Assembly (NCBI GenBank): GCA_030248195.1
Contig: JASAND010018212.1
Coordinates: 124,001-188,000 of the forward strand
Direction of reading: 5' to 3'
Length of the DNA stretch: 64,000 nt
Source of the DNA: Trissonchulus latispiculum
Taxonomy: Eukaryota; Nematoda; Enoplea; Enoplida; Ironidae
Shown here: one piece after another, positions 1-12,207 of the stretch
Numbering within the stretch: position 1 is the stretch's first letter
How the letters are laid out: every line of letters begins with the position of its first letter
Made by a program: the position numbers and the translations under genes
The notes under the pieces: model-generated
The model's database searches: none
What the model was told of the DNA's origin: nothing
The model's input: only the letters and a program-made list of their open reading frames with translations

Positions 1-375
1 CGTAGTTCAATTTCATGGCTTACGTAGCGCAAGAAATGGCGGATTATTTGATTTCTGCAAACATGACAAGTTTTCAACGCCGAAATAGGAAAATCGACTA
101 TATCTCACGATAGCGAAAAGCTAGAAAGGTACTTCAAAGAGCAAAAATGTAGAGCTCAATAAGATCTTTCGAATGAATATAATCATAGCTGTACAGCAAC
201 TGCCTACCTGTCAAAAATTGACGAAAACCACCCTGAACGGAGAAGTCGAATTTTTGAAGCGGGATTGCGCGGAGGGTGTTAGAATGCCAAAAGAACTTAT
301 TTTGGAAAGTTTCATCAAATTTCATCTTGAATTAAACTGTCAATCAACAATATGTGCCCAAAAGGAATCACCACC
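1..375 (+). mobile_element. Right part of a TTAA-flanked inverted-repeat element (family T1)
   Basis: The block ends in CCAAAAGGAATCACCACC followed by TTAA at 376-379. It matches base for base over long stretches the right half of the complete element at 17144-18111. The left end lies outside the window. No transposase is visible, so this is a non-autonomous element. A TTAA target duplication is known for piggyBac and Kolobok families; which one applies is not shown here. Confidence 0.75.
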
Positions 376-379
376 TTAA

Positions 380-1743
380 ACGAAAGAAAGCCTATTGAGT
401 GGCCATATTTAAAGCTTAATAACTTTCGCAATTTTGGGAGTTGTAAAGTCGTTCTTATATCATTCGAAAGCTCTCAACGAGGACATTAATTTTAGAATAT
501 CAGTGAGAGCGCCACGTTTTCGAAAATTTGGTTATGCTTCAAAAATCAGTATTGTTTTCAAATTTTAGCTTGTATTAGCTGTTAAATTTAATAAAAACCA
601 TTCTCTTGAACAAATCAAAACTTGATTAGCTCAAAACAAGTTTATCCCCAAGGAGAACCCATTGTTTACACCATTAACAGACCAAATTAAATATAGCAAT
701 GCTGTATTTCCGTCTTGCAAACAACAATTTTATCCGACACGGCTAATTTTCATAACATTTATCGGTCATAGTTCCTTCGAAACACCATTTTAAGGCATGA
801 AACTGTCTACGGTTATTTGGCACTTTAACTATGTATTAAATATTAATTTTATCGATTTTAGTATTACAACCTTTATTTTGCAGGTATATCTTAACATTTG
901 AAAATGTTATATTGCCTTTGCAACCATACATGTGCAGGAGGCGGAATTTTGGGGGGTGAACCGGCGGCCCAAGGCAGACCAAAAAACTGGATTCTTCCGG
1001 TTTAGTGCCCAGAAAACCGGGAAAATCCGTATTCTGGGGTGGTTAGCGACCCTCTGGCGGGTAAGCTCCAGGTCTGGGGGGGAATCCCCTTCCCAAGCAC
1101 ATGTCTGTTTGCAACTGTTCAATATATAAGATTATTATTATTATCACAACGTTAATTGTAATCGACAATGTTTGCTCTGACTTCTAGTCCCTAACAAGAA
1201 ATATATAGGAATGAGCACTGGACTGCCTTGCTTGCTTAACAGGGGCTAGATAGATAATATGTTAGGTTGCAACTCTTTTAAGTGTTAGTTAAGTTGGAAT
1301 CAGCAAAGAGCAGATCCCGAACAAATTTTGGTTGAATTAGTTGTGAACATGGTCTTCCAAGCAAAATTCAAGCAGTGCCATTACTCTAGTCAGCGTCGGT
1401 CGCCATTCTTTGGTAAAATCATTGCCCAAGAGTGTACAAAATGTCTAGTCTATTGAAAAAACCAGTGTGAAGTTAGAGAATTTTGTGATAGATTGCAATT
1501 GGATTGTTTGCGTAAAAGCCACCACCCCATATCAGTTAATTGCTGCTCAAATACTAATCCCCTTACCGTAAGTCGTAACTTGAAGAAACCATGCCAGATT
1601 CTGCATGATGTTCTTTGCAGAGACTGTACTTTATAGGAGGAATAATCGCTATTGATGTAATAACCTCGTAAAATCCAGAAACAGTAACAAATACCACACC
1701 AAAAGGTACCTTCTTAATCATTATTTTAATGGAAGAGTTCAAT
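380..1743. other. Intergenic; GC-rich patch at about 930-1095
   Basis: No gene is supported. At 455-481 the minus strand carries the CTC-GAGAGCTTTCGAATGAT motif that recurs in the 57-64 kb array. The stretch 930-1095 is much richer in G and C than its surroundings, with runs of GGGGGG and CCCC, and ends near a short ATT run at 1131-1142. The rest is AT-rich and featureless by eye. Confidence 0.5.
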
Positions 1744-2014
1744 TCGTTTCATTAAAAGTCGGCTTAAACGACTTAACTTAAACTACTTAAACTTAAACTT
1801 CTTAAAAATTGGTTTCATAAATAAATGACTTAAACGACTTAAACGACTTAAACTACTTAAATTAAGTCGTTTAAGTTAAGTAGTTTAAGCCGCTAAGCCG
1901 TTTAAGTAGTTTAAGTCGTTTAAGTCATTTATTTATGAAACGAATTTTTTAAGAAGTTTAAGTAGTTTAAGTTAAGTCGTTTAAGTTAAGTAGTTTAAGT
2001 TTTTTGTGAAACGA
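1744..2014. repeat. 271-bp near-palindromic foldback of TTTAAG units
   Basis: The left end TCGTTTCA is mirrored by TGAAACGA at the right end. Both arms consist of alternating CTTAAACGACTTAAA and CTTAAACTACTTAAA words, and both contain CATAAATAAATGACTTAA or its complement. The two arms can pair over almost their full length with a short centre near 1870-1900. There is no open reading frame. It is most likely a foldback-type MITE. A target duplication is not clear. Confidence 0.8.
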
Positions 2015-2502
2015 CCCTATGTGTTCTCAATTCATAAAACATACTGAACTCCACCTCTGATCCATATCGCTGCCGTAATATTTCTGCAACAACAACTGCA
2101 GCGTCAACATCGAAGTAACTTTGTAACGATAACCTGTTGATACCGTATCTGTAAAAGTTAGCCCTCTGTTTTACTAATTCATAAGCTCCTTATCGTGGGA
2201 TAGGTTGTAATCTACGATTCAGATAAATTCTCGACAACACAGAAACAATTTAATAAAAATTTGAATGTGGAGGCAAGACTTTCGAAATGTTAGGTAATGG
2301 CTAATAAGAAGCTGAATTGAGGCTCAAATTCAGATTGATTCTTGTACTGGTCAATAGTTTTTGACTAGTCTGTAATCGAATTCTTCTACTATAATTGATT
2401 TCGTACTTTTCGAAAGCATGAACAAATGTTTTTGTGTCGTTGAATTGTTTTTGTGTGTAAAATTTTGGTCCTTTTTCTTTAGCTAATCGCAATAACAACC
2501 AC

Positions 2503-2706
<204 letters not shown>

Positions 2707-2790
2707 TATATTAATAAACTACCTTAACTTTTACGATAACAATAACAATGGAATTTTTTATCGTCTAATTGTAAAAAATAGTATAGCTTA

Positions 2791-3303
2791 CATTTTCCTT
2801 TCTTGAACCTTTTTGATTGAACCATTATTGCGACCAGGAGAAGGGCTACAAGATGTGCGTTATTTTGCGGAGGATTTTTGTGGTGTGATTTTTCAAACGA
2901 AAAATTTTGATTTTAACCTGCTTTCATCCATGACTATCTATTTATATTTTCGCTTTTAGGTTTGGAAAGTTATGTTTAGATGGCTTGCAACTAGAATGCT
3001 AGGATACAGTTGCAGGATTAAATCTTGTTAATAGTTTGCAATTTTGCATTTTGCAATTTTGCTTATTTCTTAATTTAATCCTATATTTGCCGTTTACCCC
3101 ACTGACAGCGTTTTATTTACACATTTTATTGAAACATTACAAACATTGACTTGCTACAAAAAGGTTGACTTCGTTTTAATTTTGGACTTAGATTTCGGAC
3201 CTTCATCGGGTGCTCCAATTATGGGACATTTTCTGTAAAATTGTTTTCTATGTTTCTATGTTTAATTCTCTGTGTGGGTGTGATACATTTAGATATTCCT
3301 AAG
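2791..3303. other. Intergenic, no feature seen
   Basis: AT-rich sequence without a supported gene, inverted repeat or tandem array by eye. Confidence 0.5.
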
Positions 3304-3310
3304 CTAAAAG

Positions 3311-3992
3311 CAAGAGTTCATAATTCTATTATATATTAGAAGAAGAGTAAGCCACTAGAGTGCTCCTCTTCTTGGCATTGCGTAACGGTGCTCCGACCAC
3401 AATACGCGAATGTTCCCCCGTTTGGGGGGGGGTCGACAGGTATATCCCCCTCCGTTTGGTGGGGGGGGGAGTCGAAAGTGGTCCCCGTTTGGTGGGGGGG
3501 GGTAGTCGAAAGTGGTCCCCGTTTGGTGGGGGGGTATCCAAAAGTGGCCCCCGTTTGGGGGGGGGGGTCGCTCAAGCTGGCGAAGTTTTGCTCATTCTGA
3601 TTGGCTGTTGGCGACCCCCCTAAAACGGGGACCACTTTTTGTGACCCCCCCGAAACGGGGACCTCTTTCAGCGACCCCCCCCCCCAAACGGGGACCCATT
3701 TTCGAATAGAACAAAAACTACCGTAATCCTCTGCTCTACCCCCCCCCCACCAAACGGACGGGGGGTTCTGCAATCTGATTGGCTGTTGGCTACCCCCCCA
3801 CCAAACGGGGACCTCTTTTCTGCTACCCCCCACCAAACGGAGGGGGGTATGCAATGTCGATTTGGTCGACCCCCCCCCCAAACGGGGGAACATTCGCGTA
3901 GTGTGGTCGGAGCACCGTTACGCAATGCCAAGAATAGGAGCCCTCTAGTGGCTTACTCTTCTTCTAATATATAATAGAATTATGAACTATTG
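3311..3992. mobile_element. hAT-like non-autonomous element with runs of G and C
   Basis: The termini are inverted repeats of more than 100 bp: CAAGAGTTCATAATTCTATT at the left and its near complement ending CTATTG at the right. CTAAAAG at 3304-3310 is repeated at 3993-3999 as a target duplication of 7 to 8 bp. A CA-initiated repeat with a duplication of this size is typical of the hAT superfamily. The interior holds many GTTTGGGGGG and CCCCCCAAACGGGG words in both orientations and two copies of CTGATTGGCTGTTGGC (near 3595 and 3775). Open frames inside are artefacts of G runs. No transposase is present. Confidence 0.8.
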
Positions 3993-4099
3993 CTAAAAGT
4001 TTACAGAAAATTGCATACGAAAACATTTTTCAGTTTAGGTTTAAAATGGTTTTAAGATTTCTTGGTTAGGTAACAAGTGGCCACCTAGTCACTAGTCTT

Positions 4100-4240
<141 letters not shown>

Positions 4241-4315
4241 TGAATAAACTACCTTAGCTTTTACGATAACAATAGCAATGCAATTTTTTATCGTCAATTT
4301 GAAGAGTATAGAATA

Positions 4316-5549
4316 TAATAAATTTTACCTTTGCCCTTGTACTTTATCGGACTTTTGTGTGCCCTGTACGGGAGAGTCCGATGTACACTAGACTATTGGC
4401 TTGCGGTCAGTTGACACCTACTTGGAGACATCGTTTTCGGGGCCAACTACGACTCACATCTGCTCTCTGCAATTATATCCACTTATCTATTTTGCGAAGG
4501 ACTTGTCATCGAGTCATTCCCGTCACAGTTGGACTCAGGACCATCAATTTAGCTTGACATTTGTGTAGCTGACTATTTGAGCAAGGACCAATGTTCTAAG
4601 AACTGAGATTTTATTCAGTGAGTTAATTAAAACTTGAGGTCTAGCGAACCTTTGTGTACTCAAATTGTACGATATTTCTATACGACTCATTGATCTAATT
4701 AGTCTATCGGACTGGTGGGCTTAACTTGAGGTAGAGCGATAATACTAGCTTAGACAGAAATTAGTTTACATTTTATTGAGGTAGGAAAAGCAAGTCTAAT
4801 GCAGTTTAAATGTGAGGTGACTACGATGACCCCTGTGTTCGTGTTTATGTAACTAGGAGATCGAAAGTCTAAAACCAGTGCTCGACGCGTACCTAGCAAG
4901 ATCTTAATAACTTGGGATAGAGAAAGAAAAAACGCCTCTACCAAACTAGCCTTTTCATTACATAAACAAGTGTCTACAGTTTTAGGGTTAGCGCAGAAAA
5001 CGTATAATAAATCTGTGAAAATATTGCAAGCGGTGGATATTTTGCTGTGTATGCAATTCTGCGCAAAACAAACATTAGGTTTTAGTCCAGCACTTGATGA
5101 AAAAGTTGTTATAGGATTGTAACAGTTTGGAATGCGCTTCTACTATGGTCATAGAAAGCTGGGCGCCTCTTTTGTGTGTCGCTTACTAAGACTTGTCTTA
5201 ATACAGGCCTTGTCTATTAATATGGCCTCTCCTTGCTATTTAATTGTGTAGCATAGGTTGGTTTCATTTGATATATTCACTTCTATCTAATTTGCAATTT
5301 ATCAGTTCATGAGTTTTTATTCAAGTATGCATAACAAAAACAAAAGCAAAAAATGTTTTTTTCTTTTTTCTTCTTTTTCGTCTTTCCGAAGTAGTTCGTC
5401 TTCTATGATCCCTTGTCTTTCGCATGTCTGCTGTTTCTATACAGTGCTAAAATAATAAAATAAATCAAGGAAAATAAAGATTAAGTTTGGAATGAAAATA
5501 TAATGTCCTTTTGCGTATGACTGTCTTTAGTTCTTTACCATTCTCATGC
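4316..5549. other. Intergenic, no gene seen
   Basis: No long frame, inverted repeat or tandem repeat could be supported. A T-rich tract lies at 5355-5395. Confidence 0.5.
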
Positions 5550-5557
5550 TGCCTTGG

Positions 5558-5633
5558 GTTATATATATATATATATACACATATATATACATATATACAT
5601 ATATCTATATATATATATGTATATATATAGATA

Positions 5634-5677
<44 letters not shown>

Positions 5678-5679
5678 TA

Positions 5680-5722
<43 letters not shown>
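5558..5722. repeat. AT dinucleotide tract with embedded GATATC
   Basis: Mostly TA repeat, with palindromic islands of AGATATCTA. The region is self-complementary and could extrude a hairpin. It borders the tandem array that starts near 5820. Confidence 0.9.
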
Positions 5723-5723
<1 letters not shown>

Positions 5724-5819
5724 AGGAGGGACGATACAAACATTACATTGAGGGTAACTTCTATTTAAAATAGATAATGTCTCCTAAACTTCTTCTGTTC
5801 TATAAAGGAACATGAAGTC

Positions 5820-7350
5820 ATTATGGGAACAAAAAGAAACATCAAAGAAACTTTGCAGAGTTGTTTCCGTATTGTTCCCGTCACATTTTTGAAAAAAGAA
5901 ATTTTTTTGGTTCTTTTTTGTCCGAAACTAAGTTTCGGATGTTCCCTATTTTTCTCCTAAAAGGAACATCAAAGGAACTATTTACTTTACTTTCCAAGTG
6001 TTTCTTTTGTTTCCTTTTCTTTCTCTAATTCTGAACTTAGGCTTGGTGATCGTCAATACTTTGAATTCGAGATTTAACACTGATTTTACGTGTAAATTCT
6101 CGAATTGCTTGATCAACATTCGTCAAGGTGGTTTTTCCGTCTTGTTCCCGTCACGTTTTTGAAAAAAGGAATTTTATTTTCTTTTTTTGGTTCTTTTTTG
6201 TCCGAAACTAAGTTTCGGATGTTCCCTATTTTTCTCCTAAAAGGAACATCAAAGGAACTATTTACTTTACTTTCTAAGTGTTTCTTTTGTTTCCTTTTCT
6301 TTCTCTAATTCTGAACTTAGGCTTGGTGACCGTCAATACTTTGAATTCGAGATTTAACACTGATTTTACGTGTAAATTCTCGAATTGCTTGATCAACATT
6401 CGTCAAGGTGGTTTTTCCATCTTGTTCCCGTCACGTTTATGAAAAAAGAAATTTTATTTTCTTTTTTTGGTTCTTTTTTGTCCGAAACTAAGTTTCGGAT
6501 GTTCCCTATTTTTCTCTTAAACGGAACATCAAAGGAACTATTTACTTCACTTTGTAAGTGTTTTTTTGTTTCCTTTTCTTTCTCTAATTCTGAACTTAAG
6601 CTTGGTGATCGTCAATACTTTGAATTCGAGATTTAACACTGATTTTACGTGTAAATTCTCGAATTGCCAGATCAACATTCGTCAAGGTGGTTTTTTCGTC
6701 TTGTTGCCGTCACGTTTTTGAAAAAAGAAACTTTATTTTGTTTTTTTTTGGTTCTTTCTTGTCCGAAACTAAGTTTCGGATGTCCCCTATTTTTCTTTTA
6801 AAAGGAACATCAAAGGAACTATTTACTTCACTTTGTAAGTGTTTCTTTTGTTTCCTTTTCTTTCTCTAATTCTGAACTTTTGAAAATCTTTTTTTGGTTC
6901 CTTTCTGTCCGAAACTAAGTTTCAGATGTTCGCTATTTTTGTCTTACAAGGAACAACACAGGAACTATCCAGTTGGTGCTGTTTCCGTGTTGTTGCAGTC
7001 ACGTCTTGCTTTCGTCTCCGAAACTAAGTTTCGGGTGTTGCCTATTTCTGTCTTAAAAAGAACATCAAAGGAACTCTATTTTTCTGAAAAAAGAAATTTT
7101 ATATTCTTATTTGGTTCTTTTCTGTCCGAAACTAAGTTTCAGATGTTCGCTGTTTTTGTTTTAAAAGGAACATCAAAGCAACTATCTAGTTATTGTCCCC
7201 GTCGCGTTTTTGAAAAAGAAATTTTCTTTTCTTTTTGTTTGATTCTTTTCTGTCCGAAACTAAGTTTTGGATGTTCCATATTCTTGTCTTAAAAGGAACA
7301 TCAAAAGAATTATGTAGTTTATTCTCTAAACTAAGTTTCGGATGTTCCCT
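5820..7350. repeat. Tandem array with a 19-bp palindrome per unit
   Basis: About nine diverged units. The first four are spaced close to 280 bp, with the palindrome TCCGAAACTAAGTTTCGGA at 5921, 6201, 6481 and 6762. Later units are shortened (near 6908, 7018, 7123, 7254 and 7327) and carry variants of the palindrome. Each unit also has CTAAAAGGAACATCAAAGGAA, the reverse of the GTTCC words nearby, and a T-rich stretch. Translations such as LSETKFRM are by-products of the palindrome and are not genes. Confidence 0.85.
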
Positions 7351-8969
7351 GTTTTCGAAAGTTTTCAAATTGAATGTTAAACTACGTTTAAAAACATTTT
7401 TGTTTGTAGTAAATATTCATTTTTTGAACAAATTTTTAATATTTAGCTATGGTAATTTTAAACATTTTGCTACGAAATAGCTTCAATTTTGAAAAAAGAA
7501 TTTAAGAAAATTCAAAATATTAAAACAATTAAATATTATTATTGATTACCACTCCTCGTGATAGCCATCGTAGTCAGCTGGGCCGCGGGATCACTATCAG
7601 TTTCAGAACTCCGACGAATCTCCGACGACGAAATTTTTCAGAGCTGTCCCTGCTGAAAAATACAAGGAAGTTTGAATATAATTGCCAAAATTAAAACACA
7701 AAAATATCTTTTCGAATCTTTTCTGAAAAGAACGAAAAATTCTAATTATTTCCAGAAGTGTTCGAACAGTGTGGTTAAATTCAAGTGTTTTAGCAACAAA
7801 AATCACGATAACATATACACATTTTTGGGCCAGGGGAGAGGTCTCCAAATGCTAAAGACCCCCTAGCAAAAAATAAACCAGCAGCATTAAATCTTTTACT
7901 TTTGGAGAGACCGTATGCCACCCCCTGCATACAATTGGCCATTATCGAGCCTCATAAAATCAAAAATCAAGATAGTTGACAATCAAAAAAATCAAAATCA
8001 TCAACCTCATCCTCCCATAAAGCACTGAGAGACATTTCCAGCAGAATATCCAACCTCCCTCGAGACAGTCAAAATTGTCCGAATCCTCGCATTTCTGAAA
8101 GCATTGGATAGAAAAATAAACATTTTGAAAATATCAGTAATAGACAACAAAATTTACATATGTACACAAAATGACAAAGCAGCCGAGTAAGAACAAGAAA
8201 AATCCTACAATCTCATTTAAGTTTAGTATGTATACCTATAAGCCTGTTGAGAGCTAACGAAAAGCTTAATCGAGAAACAGATTTCAGAAACGAATTTCAG
8301 AAACGGAATTCGTGCTCAACGATCCAGAAATGCATTTTTTGTCCAAATCCAAATGTCCACTTTTTTCCAGCGATTGTGGAGCATTTACTATGTAAGCTAG
8401 AGGAAGAGGGTTGCCACTTCGCACACGTATTTTACACAAAGATAACAAGGCGCTCGTTTTTTGTCGCCCCCATTGCTGCTTTCTAGTTAAAGTGTTCGCT
8501 TATCAAAGTTGGGGAACGTAAGCCAAATCCACGTTGCTCTGTCATTTTAGCTCATTTCTCCACAACGATGAGCTGTTTCACAGTAACTAAAGAAGGGTCC
8601 CCAGCCATTTGATAGAGGTATCGAATGATGCCACAAACGTCTCATGAAAAAATTTATTCATTCTGCAAAAATGTGGAAAATCAGACTTCTTCTAAAATGT
8701 GCTAAGAAAATTTTTATAACTAAAATTATTTTCATCCATTAAAAAGAGAAAATGTTAAGCTGCATTTGGATACAAGAATGGCTTCTTTAAATCCAAGTGG
8801 TGAATTAGTATACTAAGGGTTCCTTCAGCCTTGATGTCAAAACTAATTAATTTTTGATGCCGGTACAAACTTTTGCAATTCTGATTTTTGATTTTGGATT
8901 CACTTTCAAATTTCCATAATTTTGATTTTTGATTTTGAATCAAAAATCAAAAGCCGCATCGAAATGAGT
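7351..8969. other. Intergenic, AT-rich
   Basis: No gene supported. Short words of the type AATCAAAAATCAAAA occur at 7960-8005 and, in both orientations, at 8876-8952, giving small local palindromes. A run of CCCCC words occurs at 7858-7926. Confidence 0.5.
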
Positions 8970-10205
8970 TCTGATTTTTGATCATCAAAACAGCCCTAAT
9001 CAAGTCACAGAGCGAACGTGCTGTCAGAGATGAAACCGGGTCACCGGGTCACCGGGTCACCGGGTCAGTTCGGGTCACTATGTGGACCGGGTCACCGGGT
9101 CACCGGGTCAGGAGCTCTGACCCGGTCTTGACCCGGTATTTTTGATTGGAAGAATTTTTTGCTGTTATAGGATATTTTTCAACGTTTTACTAATTTTTGT
9201 CAACTGAAAACTTCAACAATTACCCAAAAACAAGCAATAAAATATTCTTAACTTAATCGTGTAGTTTTTTAAATGCTTGTCGCTACAGTAGTCTTCATAA
9301 TATTTGTAATGTGCCGTCAAGCTTAGATCTAGGTTTGAAACTAAAATGATTGCGTTGAATCTTAACTCGAAAATGAAAACTATTACATCTGAGATTACAG
9401 AAATCTTTATTTTAAAATATAAAATTCTCCATGCTCCATCCACTGTAAGTGTTTTATCGCTGCTGCTATTATTTTTGGAGCGAGAGGGTCAGACTGTGGG
9501 TTTCAAATCTGAAAAGTGCTAAAGTTAAACCCTATGATTAGAATTAGATAATGTTATCACTTTGGCAAAGTATTTTGTTCCAATTTGTTTGACTCGAAAA
9601 GCTATGCAGTTTACTTCACATTATTGAGTGTAAAATCGTGCAAATTGTTTTGATTTTTTTCCGGCTTACTTACAATATTCACTTTCCAATGCTACTACTT
9701 TAAGGAAAGCAAAACGTTAGCCCAACTTGATGTTTTAGTCGTCAAAAATGACCAAAATGGTAAAAAACACTCACCGCCCCCCAACGAAGTAGTTTTAATT
9801 TTTTGCAAGCTTAAACTTGAATTTTCAAAAATACCGGGTCACCGGGTCAGGCGTCGACCGGGTCACCGGGTCAGTAAATAGTGACCGGTTACATCTCTGC
9901 TGTACACCAAAAATCACAAAAACAACACAAAACATACAGTTCGTACTACCTCCGTTGCCGCCACCACCAGCCACCGGGCCAGAGCCCATCCGCCAACTCG
10001 AGGTCGATTGGATCGCTCATCTCAGTCCGGTCGCTGTTGCTCAAGCTTTCGCATCTCATCAAGTGACAGAATCTTTCTGAGATCACAAAGATGACCGCCG
10101 ATGTCAAAAGATTTCAGCACTGAAACAATAAAATAAATACAGTCAAAAAGGCAACAAATACGACAAGAATTGACAATAACTGAGCACCCTCCACTTTATT
10201 TGGAC
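8970..10205 (-). repeat. Repeat R1, copy A, interrupted by an insertion
   Basis: Sequence from TCTGATTTTTGATCATC to CTTTATTTGGACTTAA matches copy B at 12208-12569 after removing the inserted element at 9025-9899. On the minus strand both copies read ATTGTTTCAG followed by about 165 bp with few changes, then a GTAGTACG, which looks like an exon between splice signals. The minus-strand words for MSDPIDLELADG are kept in both. No known domain is recognised. Nearby stops make a functional gene unlikely in either copy. Confidence 0.6.
9025..9899. mobile_element. Inserted element with a CTGT target duplication
   Basis: The element begins CAGAGATGAAACCGG and ends CCGGTTACATCTCTG, forming inverted termini. 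CTGT flanks it at 9021-9024 and 9900-9903. The related repeat copy B shows the uninterrupted site as TTGT at 12258-12261. Arrays of ACCGGGTC lie just inside both ends (9038-9140 and 9833-9880). The interior is AT-rich without a transposase, so the element is non-autonomous. The CAGAGATG end resembles hAT, but a 4-bp duplication does not fit hAT (8 bp). Confidence 0.8.
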
Positions 10206-10209
10206 TTAA

Positions 10210-10460
10210 GGAGGGGAGGCTACGAATTTCACTAAAAGTTCGATGTTGGAAAATCTAGCTAGTCTTTTGCCACGTAATAGTATTAGGTTTGGTGCAAAAT
10301 AGATTAAACTTTAAAGAATTCCACCCAGCGTAGAGTGCTGAAGAGCCCTCACAAGCAGGTGTTGTTTGTAAAATAATCTTTAGACCAAAGTATACTTTTC
10401 TGTGTGATACGATCAGAATTAGAAAAATTGGACATGGTAGGTCTTGCGGGTGGGGGTTAA
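10210..10460 (+). mobile_element. TTAA-associated element family T2, left part
   Basis: Starts directly after TTAA (10206-10209) with GGAGGGGAGGCTACGAATTT and matches the complete element at 41171-41560 through CTAGTCTTTTGCCAC and, further on, through CTTTTCTGTGTGATAC. The right terminus found in the other copy was not located here, so this copy is probably truncated or internally altered. Confidence 0.65.
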
Positions 10461-11087
10461 CTAAGGTCTTACAAAGTGTGGTCCAATAAATGAGCCCAAA
10501 TTTTAATTAAGTTCTGACATTCCCAAGATGTGAGTCAATTACTCCTCAGTGGTTTGGCCGAATCGTCTTAAATTTTTCACATTACAAGCATGAGTGTACC
10601 AAAGTATGCAAGAAGTTAGGCAACTAAGCCGTGGCCCAGGGATTAGAAATGCTAAATTGCTTTCTGGAACAGTGGGCGCCGATTACTCCAAAAAGTTAAC
10701 TAGCACACTAACCAGAAAATAAAAATCTTGAAAAGTAGCCACAGTTTGCCCCTGTTAGAGCCTAATAACTGGTAAAAAACTTGCGTAGGCTAGGGGCTGC
10801 CAATTTTATTAGATCGAAAACGGCGCATGGTCACTTAGTAACTTTTTGTCAAATTTCAAAATTTTATCTGTTATTGCTGGAGAAGGAAGCAACGCTCGAA
10901 GGCCGGAATACTTGTAATATGTAGTGCTAATAACAGTTAACATTTGTGGCAAAATGTCTCAAAATTGGTCAAGCCGTTTATTTGTCAAGACAGAATTGAC
11001 GAATGGGATTTTTTTGCGAGGTAGTCCCATCCCATCCCACCTGAAAAATTTTTTTCCATCCCATCCCATCCCACTTGTTTACGGAAA
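10461..11087. other. Intergenic; short TCCCATCCCA array at 11025-11076
   Basis: No gene supported. A small pentamer-like array of ATCCCATCCC on both sides of a T run lies inside a small open frame and explains it. Confidence 0.5.
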
Positions 11088-11970
11088 ACCAAAAACGGCG
11101 GTGCCGCAGCAAATAAAGGCACTTTACACTTCCTTGAGAATGGAGCTTCATTCGGTTGTATGTTTGCTATCTGATGCAAACAAAGAAGTTAGGGTAGCTT
11201 TTAATGGGAAAACTTTTCTTGATGAGTTTATTTAGTGATTTTAGGGAGTAGCACCGGCGCTGGAAAGCCTTGACCACGAAAATCATTTAACGACCGATAA
11301 TTTGAATTTGGTGAATTTGGGGGCAATGGTCCAAGAAGAAAATATGTTCCCGACCATGACAGCTTTCGATTGATTTAAAATTTAACACATTTCTAAAAAT
11401 TTGAAAAATCACTGTTTTTGAGATTATGGTTGTCAGACCCTCATATTTGACCCCAGCGACCAACTGGATGCACTAGCCTGCACCATTTGTGTCCAAACTT
11501 GACCTAAAGTCATCAATAATGTTGCGCAAATAGATAGTCTAATGTTTTATAGGTCTGTGTTGCCATAGCTCTATGTTATTTGCAAAAAACGCGAATTTCC
11601 GAAATTTTGCTAAAAATTGAGATTTTTGTGCCAAAGAAATTTCGAAATAGGATAGAGCTAACTATTCGAGCTGTGATTTGTAGGAAGTAGAATTTTTAAT
11701 TAGGCCTTACAGCTTTCAGATCAGAATATTTCATCAAGCTTGCTGATTTCCAATTTTAACATTGCAAAACAACAAAAATTCGCTGTTCGCAAACTTAAAA
11801 AATTAATTGAAAATTTTTGAAGGCCTAAATTAAAGTTCTGCTTCCTACAAATCACCCTTTGCGATCCTATTTATGATACAAGATGGACGTTGAATTGCTC
11901 TCTGGTGCACGGAAAAAAATCACCACTTTTTCCGTTTCCTATGCTTAACAGATACTGACATCAACTTTGA
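11088..11970 (+). repeat. Dispersed repeat F, copy X
   Basis: Matches the reverse complement of about 26630-27400. Shared landmarks in order: CGGTGCCGC, CCTTGAGAATGGAGCTTCAT, TTTAGTGATTTTA-GGAGT, TTGACCAC, GATTTGTAGGAAG and CACTTTTTCCGTTT. Inside, GATTTGTAGGAAG at 11682 is mirrored by CTTCCTACAAATC at 11843. No intact protein frame. The class of element is unknown. Confidence 0.65.
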
Positions 11971-12207
11971 CGTGAAATTACTCGCTAACCGTACGAGATC
12001 CGACCTTCATTTCAAAAACTCGTTAAATATACCAATCGGACAACAAAATACGTGAAAATGAGCAAAATCGGAGATGGTAAAAAATCGGCCAAAAATGGAC
12101 CCCCGTAATGTTTGAGAGAGTCCGCCAAATGCTTGGTAACACAAAATTTCGCAACTTTATATTGAGCTTTTTTGCAACTCGTTAGGTTTTAGCCAAAACC
12201 AAGGACT

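Noticed and set aside
3329..3974. Gly/Pro/Trp-rich frames up to 185 residues on both strands
   Set aside because: They follow runs of G and C inside the hAT-like element; the inverted structure explains open frames in both directions.
6105..7480. Tandem frames with FGSFLSETKFRM
   Set aside because: Generated by the palindromic tandem array; no start context or domain and unit lengths are not conserved by codons.
10924..11235. 103-residue frame
   Set aside because: Crosses the TCCCATCCCA array and the border of repeat F, so it is assembled by chance.
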